A stretch of DNA of 64,000 nt from Clostridia bacterium (GTDB lineage: Bacteria > Bacillota > Clostridia > Christensenellales > Aristaeellaceae): NCBI GenBank assembly GCA_017526525.1, contig JAFXRG010000014.1:37553-101552 (forward strand). Direction: 5' to 3'. Below the pieces are notes generated by a model, which saw only the letters and a list, made by a program, of their open reading frames with translations, was not told where the DNA came from and did no database searches. This document shows positions 34,568 to 42,935 of this stretch, piece after piece (position 1 is the stretch's first letter; every line of letters starts with the position of its first letter). A program made the position numbers and the translations under genes.

Positions 34568-35767
34568 TCAGCTGTGTTTCTTTTTCATAAAGGTGGCTCC
34601 GATGGCCACCGCAGCACCAGCCAGCGCGAATCCGGTGGCAGTCAGCATGGTGGGCTGCACCCCCGCGTTTTTGAACATACTTCCGCCGATCAGGCTCGCC
34701 AGAACCGATCCGATGGTTGTCATGCTGAAGGCCAGGCTCTGGGCCTTCGCAGAATCCTTTCTCGCAACAACCTCGTCTGCGTATCCGACAATCAGTACCG
34801 TGTACAGCGCATAGCTGGGAGCCTGCAGCATACGGCTGGCAAACAGCAGCGGAATGTTCGGAGCCAGCGCGTAAGCCAGTGTTTTCAGTACAAAGAACAC
34901 AAAGGACAAACGGATATACTGAACCCGACTCCATCGTTTCGGAAGCTTGTACGCAAAGATCATTACCGGAATTTCCGTAATGGCTGTAAAGGCAGCCAGA
35001 TAACCCATAACCGCAGGCCCGCCGCCTACATTTTCCACCAGGTTGATCAGGAAGTTTCCGTCGGTGTTATGGGCAATATAAATCAGGATGGTTCCAAACA
35101 GCATCAGGCAGAACGCCCGGTTGTCCCGTACAAAGGCGGTCAGCGAGGAGGATCTTTCCTGAACCGCGGCAGTCTCTGCCGGTATCCGGCTTTCCGCATC
35201 CTGGAGATCCCGGTCCACCATCCGGTTCCCGAAACCCTGCAACAAAATCACTCCGATTCCCGCCAGCGGCAGAATCCGGTATCCAAGGTTCTCCGTCAGG
35301 ATCCCCAGCAGCGTGCTCAGAATCATGAAAGCAAAGCTTCCCATGGACCGGGAAAGGCCGAAATTCAGCGGAGCCCGGGCATGTTCCAGACGGACGCAGA
35401 GATCCAGGTTCAGTGCGTTCACCGGCATCATGAAGGCAAGATAAAGAATGTAGCAGGCCGAGGTAATCAGGCTCTCCCGGGGGTTCAGCCAAAGCTCGGC
35501 AAGCAGTACCAGCTGGATTCCAAGCAAAGTATAAATCACCCAGGCGTGCCGTATTTTCCGGTTCCGGTCAATCCATGCTCCCAGCGCCGGGCCCAGCAGG
35601 GCACCGCCCACATTTCCCAGTGCGAGAATGATCCCGATCTTTTCGTCATCATATCCCGCGCCGTGAAGGAAAACCGCCGCATAGGCGGTCACCACGCAGA
35701 AAGCCATCCAGAAACCGCCGGTAATCAGGATATAGTGAAATGTCACCGGAGTAATTTTCCTCTTCAT
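34568..35767 (-). CDS. MFS transporter
   Basis: A 399-aa protein with about 12 hydrophobic helices and the MFS cytoplasmic loop GPALGAWIDRNRKIRHAW between helices 2 and 3. RLEHARAPLNFGLSRSMGS and YADEVVARKDSAKAQSLAFSM resemble the sugar/nucleoside:proton symporter branch (LacY/MFS_1-like). The substrate is not known. It is a single gene with its own promoter, next to a sugar ABC locus but separated from it by a terminator. A role in sugar or oligosaccharide transport is possible but unproven. Confidence 0.87.
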   Translation of the reverse strand: MKRKITPVTFHYILITGGFWMAFCVVTAYAAVFLHGAGYDDEKIGIILALGNVGGALLGPALGAWIDRNRKIRHAWVIYTLLGIQLVLLAELWLNPRESLITSACYILYLAFMMPVNALNLDLCVRLEHARAPLNFGLSRSMGSFAFMILSTLLGILTENLGYRILPLAGIGVILLQGFGNRMVDRDLQDAESRIPAETAAVQERSSSLTAFVRDNRAFCLMLFGTILIYIAHNTDGNFLINLVENVGGGPAVMGYLAAFTAITEIPVMIFAYKLPKRWSRVQYIRLSFVFFVLKTLAYALAPNIPLLFASRMLQAPSYALYTVLIVGYADEVVARKDSAKAQSLAFSMTTIGSVLASLIGGSMFKNAGVQPTMLTATGFALAGAAVAIGATFMKKKHS

Positions 35768-35883
35768 AAAACCTCCGTACTTCCTGTCCGGCGGAAGAAT
35801 CGTTTTCCTGAATCAGCAGTCCTCCGGATCAGCGGTGTTCCGCTTTTTCATGGCTTTCCGTCCCGGACCGTCTGTTTCGCCGT

Positions 35884-35913
35884 ATTATAGCATGGAGTTG
35901 TCCGGCCTGTCCA
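35884..35913 (-). promoter_or_regulatory. SigA-type promoter of the MFS gene
   Basis: Minus-strand TGGACA (35908-35913), 18-bp spacer, TATAAT (35884-35889), about 115 bp before the start codon. Confidence 0.55.
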
Positions 35914-35930
35914 TCCTGCTTTCCGGCAAC

Positions 35931-35958
35931 AGAAAAGGACCGCTCTTTCGAGCGGTCC
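35931..35958 (-). terminator. Intrinsic terminator of the 14-kb ABC locus
   Basis: Minus-strand stem GGACCGCTC/GAGCGGTCC (35937-35958) followed by TTTTCT, 22 bp after the last solute-binding protein gene. Confidence 0.85.
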
Positions 35959-35980
35959 GGAGTTAACCTAATCAGAAGAA

Positions 35981-37438
35981 TTATTCAGCGGGAGTTTCCG
36001 CAGCTTCTTCTTCAGCGGCAGCAGCAGCTTCAGCTTCGGCAGCCTTCTTGGCGTCATATTCTTCCTTGGTCATGTCGCCGTTGAACACAGCCAGCATATC
36101 CGTCCAGACGGGGGTGGCGGATTCAACTGCTTCAGCGGGGCTCATGCTGCTGATCGGTCCCCACAGCAGGGCGCTGCCCAGCACGTCGTTGGTGGAGCCC
36201 AGCAGGTAGGTCTTGTTGGCAACACTGTGCTCGGCTTCACGCATCATGGCGTAGGTTTCGTCCACAGCGCGCTCGTCGGTGTAGTTGTACTTGTTGCCGA
36301 TCCAGCCGGTCTCGTTGTCAACACCGGGGGTATCGTTGGTGTACAGGTCATAGATCAGCTGAATCTTCTTGCTGGTCTCTTCGTCATAAACGTTCGGGAT
36401 GCCGTAGATGTTGTCGCAAGCCATGGCAACGTAGGTTTCCGCATTGGGTCCCTTGGGGAACATAACAGCGCCCCACTCGTCTTCCATGTCAGCCATTTCA
36501 GCGCCGTCATTGAATCCCTGCCAGGTCTGTCCGGGATAGAAGGCAACGGTGCCCTGCTTCCAGTAATCTTTGAACCAGTCCCAGTTGGAATCGGCGGGCT
36601 GAGGAGCCATGTAGTTTTCAGCCATGGTCTTCCGCATCTGCAGAGCGTCCAGAGCGGGCTGAGAGTTGCAGGCGATAGCCAGCTTGCCGTTTTCGTCATA
36701 ATCGAAGAACGCAGCATTGTTGCTGAACATCAGACCGATCGCCAGCTCGTCGCCGGAACCGACCATGCCATAGATGTCATACACGCCGTCGTTGTCCAGG
36801 TCGCGCTGTACCTTGTCCATGATTTCAATCATCATGTCCCAGGTCCAGGTGCCGTTAGCCTGAGCGTCATAGATGGAGTCGGGCTCGATACCGGCTTCCT
36901 TCAGCACCCGCTTGTTGAAGAACATGCAGCTGCGGGGCTCGGTCTTGCCGGCGTGCACGCCGTAAACTTTTCCGTCCTTGGTCATGAAGTCCAGGTCGGC
37001 CTTGTTCCACTTCTCGGCGGAAAGGTCAATCGTCCAGGGCATGTACAGGTTGTTGGCCAGAGGAGTGCCGGCGAAGTCGGCAGCCACGGCAACCAGGCAC
37101 AGCTTGCTGTTGTCCTTGTTCATAACCATGTTGGCCAGTTCAGAGGGGTTGCCGGCCCAGTCGCTCAGAGCGGTCTCAACGATTTTCACGTTGTAGGTGG
37201 CTTCCAGCCAGTCACGGTAGTCATACAGCAGCTGGGTTTCTTCATCGGGTTCGGCGGTGCGGGCACTGTGATTTTCATCATCGTTGCTCCACCAGTCATA
37301 GATGTAAACAGTAGCGCCACCGAAGTCAAGACCTTCGATGATTGCCGGGTAACCTTCGGGAACAGTTTCCGCGGCCGCAAAGCTGAAGCATCCGAGCATC
37401 ATCAGAGCAGCCAGAACCAGAGCCATGATTTTCTTCAT
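35981..37438 (-). CDS. Extracellular sugar-binding protein of ABC importer (last gene of the locus)
   Basis: A 485-aa secreted protein. The signal peptide (MKKIMALVLAALMM...) ends at about residue 23 (AAA-E); MLGC within it could be a lipoprotein site. The mature part has the family 1 solute-binding layout: NKDNSKLCLVAVAADFAG, TAEPDEETQ, then NGTWTWDMMIEIMDKVQRD, TVAFYPGQTWQGF and late aromatic residues. A tail rich in Ala/Glu follows. The start at 37438 has AGGAGG 10 bp upstream; the frame extends further but without a site. It has its own promoter (TTGAAT-17-TATAAT), so the binding protein can be made in excess over the permeases. Confidence 0.87.
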   Translation of the reverse strand: MKKIMALVLAALMMLGCFSFAAAETVPEGYPAIIEGLDFGGATVYIYDWWSNDDENHSARTAEPDEETQLLYDYRDWLEATYNVKIVETALSDWAGNPSELANMVMNKDNSKLCLVAVAADFAGTPLANNLYMPWTIDLSAEKWNKADLDFMTKDGKVYGVHAGKTEPRSCMFFNKRVLKEAGIEPDSIYDAQANGTWTWDMMIEIMDKVQRDLDNDGVYDIYGMVGSGDELAIGLMFSNNAAFFDYDENGKLAIACNSQPALDALQMRKTMAENYMAPQPADSNWDWFKDYWKQGTVAFYPGQTWQGFNDGAEMADMEDEWGAVMFPKGPNAETYVAMACDNIYGIPNVYDEETSKKIQLIYDLYTNDTPGVDNETGWIGNKYNYTDERAVDETYAMMREAEHSVANKTYLLGSTNDVLGSALLWGPISSMSPAEAVESATPVWTDMLAVFNGDMTKEEYDAKKAAEAEAAAAAEEEAAETPAE

Positions 37439-37536
37439 ACCGAGAAAACCTCCTTTTTTATTTCCATACAGCACCCCTTCAGGCTGCCGTATAGTAACGA
37501 ATGGATGAATGACGTTCCTTTGTCATTTGCAATGGG

Positions 37537-37565
37537 ATTATATCCCAGATTGCACAAATATTCAA
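37537..37565 (-). promoter_or_regulatory. Internal promoter in front of the second solute-binding protein
   Basis: Minus-strand TTGAAT (37560-37565), 17-bp spacer and TATAAT (37537-37542), in the 180-bp gap after the permease gene. Confidence 0.75.
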
Positions 37566-37619
37566 GTATTGGATTAAATTATTTTATGTTTCGTGCAGAG
37601 AAAGTACATACAAATTATG

Positions 37620-38630
37620 TCATTCTTTTGATCCCGTCATGGCAAGGCTTTCCACGAAAGTCCGCTGCGTGAAGCAGTACAGGATGATCAGCGGAATGCA
37701 GCACATCAGCACGGCAATGGAAATCAGCTGCAGCTGGCGTCCGTTCGGCACCACCACGGCCTGTGTTGCGTCGCTGGAGAAATAGCGTCCCATCCGGCTG
37801 GCCATTGTGCTCATCCGGACCGAAAGCATATTATAGCCGGACAGGAAATTACGCGTGTAGAAAAGATCTGTCCACTGCCAGACAAAGCTGAAAAGGAAGC
37901 AGCTGGCGATAGTCGGTACAGCATCGGGAAGCATAATCTTCACAAAGGTATGCATGGTTCCGCAGCCGTCCACATAGGCCGCCTCTTCCAGGCTTTCCGG
38001 CACGCTCTTGAAATATTGCCTCAGCATATAAATGAAGAGTCCGTTTTTCAGGCCCATACAGGTCAGGCTCATCATGATATACGGCAGCAGCGAGGACCGC
38101 AGATTCAGTGCGGATCCGGTGGTTGCCTGGAAGATACCGAACACATCGAAATTGGAGAAAGTCACGTACAGAGCCGTCTGGATCGTCTGTGGCGGAATGA
38201 TGATCAGCATCACGACACATGCAAACCAGAACTTTTTCAGCGGGAACTCGAAACGCGCAAATCCGTAGGAAACCAGCGTGGCCGCCACAACCTGGCAGAT
38301 GGAAACCACAATGGAAATCCACAGCGTATTCAGCATGGACGTGGGCATGTCCGTCAGGTCATAAACAATCTTGAAGTTCTCCAGCGTCACGTGCCGCGGC
38401 AGCAGGATAATGGTGGAATCGTACAGGTCCTGTTCCTTCATCAGGCTCATGGCAAAACGGGTAACCATCGGCTGGATAATCATGAAGCACAGGCCGAACA
38501 TCAGCAGCGCACGGACCACCGAAATTGTAATCTGCTTGACCCGGCGCTTCAACAGATAGCCTTCGCTTCGGCGGTTACGGACCCAGAAGTTTTTGTTTTC
38601 GCCGATAAAGACTGTATTGTCCTTACTCAT
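37620..38630 (-). CDS. Carbohydrate ABC transporter permease (MalG type)
   Basis: A 336-aa protein with six predicted transmembrane helices. The permease EAA loop, EEAAYVDGCGTMHTFVKIMLP, is clear near residue 215. The unusual N-terminus (about 1-35) is cytoplasmic and basic. It overlaps by 8 bp with the preceding permease, the partner in the heterodimer. No ATPase gene is present in the cluster; a shared MsmX/MsmK-type ATPase encoded elsewhere would energise it, as is usual for this family in Bacillota. Confidence 0.93.
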   Translation of the reverse strand: MSKDNTVFIGENKNFWVRNRRSEGYLLKRRVKQITISVVRALLMFGLCFMIIQPMVTRFAMSLMKEQDLYDSTIILLPRHVTLENFKIVYDLTDMPTSMLNTLWISIVVSICQVVAATLVSYGFARFEFPLKKFWFACVVMLIIIPPQTIQTALYVTFSNFDVFGIFQATTGSALNLRSSLLPYIMMSLTCMGLKNGLFIYMLRQYFKSVPESLEEAAYVDGCGTMHTFVKIMLPDAVPTIASCFLFSFVWQWTDLFYTRNFLSGYNMLSVRMSTMASRMGRYFSSDATQAVVVPNGRQLQLISIAVLMCCIPLIILYCFTQRTFVESLAMTGSKE

Positions 38631-39648
38631 ATGACTTCACCGTCCTTGTAATAATCAGGGTGCTGATTGCGATGAAGGCCAGCGCAACCCCGAAATAGAT
38701 CCAGCTCATTGCAGATGCGACGCCGAAGTTCAGCTGTACGCCGTACATGACGGTGTTGATCCGTTCCATAACCCGGTTGTCGTTCTTCATGAAGAAGTCG
38801 ATGATCGTGTAGATCGTGTTCACCAGCAGCAGCGGGCTGACCATCGGGAAGGTAATCTTCCAGAAGGATTCCCATGCGGAACAGCCTTCCACATCCGCCG
38901 CCTCATACAGGGAAGGCGAAATGCTCTGCAGGCCGCTCAGGAAAATGATGATCTGTATGCCGCTCGCCATAACAATGTCATAGATCGCATCAATCATCTG
39001 GAAAACAACGTCAAACACATCCCCTGCCACACCGGATACGGAAATCAGATTCTGCAGGGATTCGGAAATATTGATCCCGGAGGAGTTCTGAACAGAATTC
39101 CCGATATCGCTCATCATGTTGTAAAACTCGTTGGAGCTTTCAATTCCGGGCAGCACGCCGGAAGAAAGAATCACCGGCAGGAAGAAGATAATCCGGCAGA
39201 AAATTCTTCCCTTGAACTTCTGATTCAGAATCACCGCGATCACAAAGCTCATTACGATGGTTGCGATGGTGTTGATGGCCATGCGGCCGATTTCCTGAAC
39301 CAGCAGCTGGTTATAGTTCGGGTCCGTCGCCAGTGCGTAATGGTAATTCCCCAGAGGCAGGGAGATTCGTGTTCCGAAGATGGAGTACTCCCTCATCACG
39401 TGGGTCATGGTAAATCCGGCGCCGGGAACCAGCTTGACTTCGCTCAGGCTCATCTGCAGGGAAAGAATCAACGGCCTGACCATGAAGAAAAGGAAGCCGA
39501 TGATGAAAGGAAGGATAAACAGGGTCCCGATTCTTGCTCTGCGGGCCGGCATGGTATGGTAAATCTTGTTTCCGGGCACATACATCTGAACCGACTCGGT
39601 AATCCCGGAATACCAGTGTTCCCGGTGTTTTCGCTGTTTCTTGCTCAT
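38623..39648 (-). CDS. Sugar ABC transporter permease (MalF type)
   Basis: A 341-aa permease with six predicted transmembrane helices after a 35-residue basic N-terminus. The EAA loop is YEAADVEGCSAWESFWKITFP near residue 255. A periplasmic-side insertion between helices 3 and 4 (about residues 165-225, with SNEFYNMMSDIGN and NLISVSGVAGD) is longer than usual for the family. Its start overlaps the end of the DUF5696 gene by 4 bp and its end overlaps the next permease by 8 bp. Confidence 0.92.
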   Translation of the reverse strand: MSKKQRKHREHWYSGITESVQMYVPGNKIYHTMPARRARIGTLFILPFIIGFLFFMVRPLILSLQMSLSEVKLVPGAGFTMTHVMREYSIFGTRISLPLGNYHYALATDPNYNQLLVQEIGRMAINTIATIVMSFVIAVILNQKFKGRIFCRIIFFLPVILSSGVLPGIESSNEFYNMMSDIGNSVQNSSGINISESLQNLISVSGVAGDVFDVVFQMIDAIYDIVMASGIQIIIFLSGLQSISPSLYEAADVEGCSAWESFWKITFPMVSPLLLVNTIYTIIDFFMKNDNRVMERINTVMYGVQLNFGVASAMSWIYFGVALAFIAISTLIITRTVKSYE

Positions 39649-42221
39649 TTACCGTTCCCCCTTATGACCAGATAATCCCGGGCCGGAATCTTTCCGTTTT
39701 CTCCCTTGTACTCTTCGTTTCCGTAATTCACGTAAACCTTTGTTCCGTCTTCATAGGATGTTACGGAAACCAGTTCCGTCAGCTGCTTGTGATCGGTAAT
39801 CCGCTGCTGGTTCAGGCCGGACATTTCCTTCTGATAGCGGTTGATCATCTCCAGTGCGGTGGTCTTCCAGCGGTTGTATCCGGAAGCGGTGTAGCAGCTG
39901 TACATGGAATCCCGCAGAATGGTGGTATCGGCATTCATGAAGCAGAAGTTCAGTCCCGCGCCGTATTCCGCACATTCCAGCAGCGCTGTCTGGTAGTCTC
40001 CGGAAAGGTTGATCGCCTCGCCGGTATAGTTCTTCATTCCGTGAATCGCAATCTGATAGAAAGGAATCCGCTGGTCAATCAGCGCGTAAGCGTTACCGGT
40101 CAGGTTCATGTCCGTAATCATATCCGCATACGGAATCGCATAGTCATTCCCTTCCTTGATCGTGACGAAAAGCTCTTTCGCATTCGCCTCTTTCAGGGTC
40201 TGAATGTCCATCTCCTTCACTTTCTCGCGGGTAACGGTGTTCTGAACATAATAGTCGGCACTCAGCAGGTTTCCGATGTCCCGGAAAGCCACGCCCGCGG
40301 CGCCTCTGTCCGCAAGACCGTTGATCAGGTTGGTGGCGCACCGCTTTGCAAAATCAGGCCGCACCAGATAATAGGATTCCTGCCAGTCGGACTGCTGATA
40401 GGTAACGATGTCGTAATTGTAAAGCCGTACCTGTTCTCTTGTCGTAAAGCGGGCCGCATTGGAGAAGGCCGTAAATCCGTCCATGACTCCGCTGTCATAG
40501 GCAAAGCAGCTGATTCCGTCAAAGGAAAGCATCACATTCCGGTTCTTCGCGTCGGCAATCAGCTTTTTCATGCCGTTCTCCCCGCCCAGGTCGCCCAGAA
40601 CGTGGATTCCGGTCAGTACCTTCTGGCGGACGCCGCCGTTGCACCATCCGGTCATCCGGATGTGAAGGTCCTTCACTCCGCCATCCAGCAGCTCGTTCAT
40701 GATCCTGCCGGAGTCTTCGAAGGTAGTGGTGGCAATGATGGAATCAACCGGGAAACCGGCTTTCGGGATAATTTTGTTCACCGCGCCGACCAGTTCCACA
40801 TTCACCGGGATTTCCTGGCTGGCCAGATCCCCTCTCATCTCCTTGTTGCTTCTCAGGTACTCGCCGTAAGCCGCCGCCATATCCACATAGTTGCCGCCGC
40901 TCACAAAACGATACCGCTGAACCAGGGTGTCATCCGGTATCTGCTTTTCATACATGTAAAGCAGCTGTGCCGTCCGGCCGGAAACATTGAACCGGTCGTA
41001 ATGCAGTACGTTGTACTTGCTGTAAACGAAATTGTAGCTGTTGAAGCGGCCGGCGATATCTGCGTTGATACCGGCATAGGAGCTTCCGCCTTCAATCATG
41101 CAGATGAAGGAACCGTCCTCCTGGCCCATTCCGAAAACGGGGAACGCGTTCCGGGTCTCGCTGACAACTTCCGTCCGTTCCGTTGCGTAGTCCCAGCCGT
41201 ACAGGTTTGCGTAGTAAGGGGACTGGGAAAGTTTGCCGTTGTTGTAATTGATCAGCGCTCCGCCGCCTTCCGGCAGCATGATGAAGCCTTCCTGGTCCGC
41301 TCCTGCCGCGCCGAACATCGGTAAAATGCTGATATAGGTCAGCGGGCTTCCGCCGTCGCAGCGCACTTCGCTGTACGGAACCTCAACCACCAGGTCGTCC
41401 CCGTCCAGCCGGTAAATCACGGAAACATTGAAAACAGGACCGTTGTTGCTCTTCGTTCCGGCCACGTTCTGCTGGTCGATATCGAATTCTTCCTGCGTAT
41501 ATCCGGCTTCTTCAAAGAACACCTGGATTTTTTCCTTGTTGGTGGCTTTTGTATCGGACTTGATGATATAAAGGGCCTGCTCGGCGGCGGAAGGATACAG
41601 TTCCAGGATTTCATCCTTGTTTTCCTTCTTGTCCAGCTTGTCCGGCTCCACCAGCGTGTAAACGGAGCTGACTTGCTTTTTGCCTTTCTTGGACATGGCG
41701 TCCGTGAACTGCTTGTACCGTTCAACCGTGATCGCGCTCGGAATCAAATAGTTCTTTTCAATTTTACCGATGGCGTAATCGACCCGGATGGAACCGTCCG
41801 CCTGCTGGGCCAGCTTGTACGTCTGGTTCTGAATGGAATAGGTGTAATTGTTGAATTCGATTTCACCGCCGCTGAAGGTATAGGTCACATTCAGGGTGGA
41901 GGAAAGTGCTTCCTTGTTGGACCCCATGGCAATGGGATCGCTGTCCCGTTTTTCGGGGTTGGAATACCACACCTTGTCTGATTTTTTGTCTTTTACCGTA
42001 AACTGGGTGGTCGCCTGATCCATTTCAAACAAGAGGGCATCGTTCTCCATGGTAAGCTTCCCGCTGATTCCCTCAGAGCTGACCACCTCCGGCGGTCTGC
42101 CGAAGGAATCCTCCTTCTGGGAATAAATCGGCACAAACACAAACCATACCAGCGCAGCCAGAGCTGCCAGCACGATGACCCAGGGCAGCAGCCTCAGGAC
42201 GAGGGACTTCTTTCTTCTCAT
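39645..42221 (-). CDS. Membrane-anchored DUF5696 protein with glycosidase-like barrel
   Basis: An 858-aa protein with one N-terminal transmembrane anchor (about 9-31) and a large outer part. The first about 330 residues look like a beta-sandwich (DQATTQFTVKDKKSDKVW, YTFSGGEIEFNNYTYSI, LDGDDLVVEVPYSEV). From about 350 there are alternating strands and helices with GMGQEDGSF, FVSGGNYVDMAAAYGEYL, MTGWCNGGVRQKV and VAFRDIGNLLSADYY. This arrangement recalls sandwich-plus-TIM-barrel glycoside hydrolases. DUF5696 is recognised from memory; enzymatic activity is inference. It lies between a YIP1 protein and two permeases. Confidence 0.75.
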   Translation of the reverse strand: MRRKKSLVLRLLPWVIVLAALAALVWFVFVPIYSQKEDSFGRPPEVVSSEGISGKLTMENDALLFEMDQATTQFTVKDKKSDKVWYSNPEKRDSDPIAMGSNKEALSSTLNVTYTFSGGEIEFNNYTYSIQNQTYKLAQQADGSIRVDYAIGKIEKNYLIPSAITVERYKQFTDAMSKKGKKQVSSVYTLVEPDKLDKKENKDEILELYPSAAEQALYIIKSDTKATNKEKIQVFFEEAGYTQEEFDIDQQNVAGTKSNNGPVFNVSVIYRLDGDDLVVEVPYSEVRCDGGSPLTYISILPMFGAAGADQEGFIMLPEGGGALINYNNGKLSQSPYYANLYGWDYATERTEVVSETRNAFPVFGMGQEDGSFICMIEGGSSYAGINADIAGRFNSYNFVYSKYNVLHYDRFNVSGRTAQLLYMYEKQIPDDTLVQRYRFVSGGNYVDMAAAYGEYLRSNKEMRGDLASQEIPVNVELVGAVNKIIPKAGFPVDSIIATTTFEDSGRIMNELLDGGVKDLHIRMTGWCNGGVRQKVLTGIHVLGDLGGENGMKKLIADAKNRNVMLSFDGISCFAYDSGVMDGFTAFSNAARFTTREQVRLYNYDIVTYQQSDWQESYYLVRPDFAKRCATNLINGLADRGAAGVAFRDIGNLLSADYYVQNTVTREKVKEMDIQTLKEANAKELFVTIKEGNDYAIPYADMITDMNLTGNAYALIDQRIPFYQIAIHGMKNYTGEAINLSGDYQTALLECAEYGAGLNFCFMNADTTILRDSMYSCYTASGYNRWKTTALEMINRYQKEMSGLNQQRITDHKQLTELVSVTSYEDGTKVYVNYGNEEYKGENGKIPARDYLVIRGNGK

Positions 42222-42239
42222 ATCCGTGATCCCTCCTTT

Positions 42240-42935
42240 TTAATACAAGCGGTAAACAATTTCCCGATACAGACTGATGAAGTATGCAATCGCATCACTC
42301 AGCAGGCTGAAGAATACCAGTACCAGGAAAATGATCACCAAAGCGCCGACTACGGTTACAATCAGGAAAATAAACGTTTTACCGGGGCCGTAATCGTGTA
42401 TTTCCATCAGGCCGACAAACACCAGGAATACGCACCAGATCACCGAAACGGACAGGAACACGCTGTAGAAGCTTCCCTCTTCGAATGTCAGCATATTGCT
42501 GACCAGGATCATGGGAAGCTGAAGCAGGACATACGGCACCAGTGCGTAGCACATGGCCATATAAATATCCTTGAACCGTCCTTTTCCGTCAAACAGGGTG
42601 GTCATCGCCCAGTTGGCCAGACACAGCACCAGGAAAGGCAGCAGCAAAGACAGCGCTTGTTCAAAGATGTTCAGGTGCTGTATCGGAGCCGAAATAAACT
42701 GGAAGCTGGTCAGCATCAATTTCAGGACCCGCGTCAGCAGGAAGAGGAAAAGAAAGGTATGGGCTGCGGCAATACTGCCTTTTTTTTCATGCACCAGGTC
42801 CCAGAAACCGTCAAATGGATGCGTGATAACATACAGGGAATAGCGCAGCGAGCTGGCGTAATTTTTCCACCAGGCCTTGCGGCTTTCCGCTTTGATTGCC
42901 TTTGCGGGCTTACTTACGGACTTTGCTATGCTCAT
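42240..42935 (-). CDS. YIP1-family membrane protein
   Basis: A 231-aa protein with a 30-residue basic N-terminus and five predicted transmembrane helices. HPFDGFWDLVHEKKGS precedes the first helix, and the YIP1-type motif FKDIYMAMCYALVPYVLLQLP occurs near residue 125. In Bacillota such proteins are frequent partners of sugar ABC permeases, but their role is unknown. Its start overlaps the end of the NHL-repeat gene by 26 bp, and DUF5696 follows after 18 bp. Confidence 0.8.
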   Translation of the reverse strand: MSIAKSVSKPAKAIKAESRKAWWKNYASSLRYSLYVITHPFDGFWDLVHEKKGSIAAAHTFLFLFLLTRVLKLMLTSFQFISAPIQHLNIFEQALSLLLPFLVLCLANWAMTTLFDGKGRFKDIYMAMCYALVPYVLLQLPMILVSNMLTFEEGSFYSVFLSVSVIWCVFLVFVGLMEIHDYGPGKTFIFLIVTVVGALVIIFLVLVFFSLLSDAIAYFISLYREIVYRLY

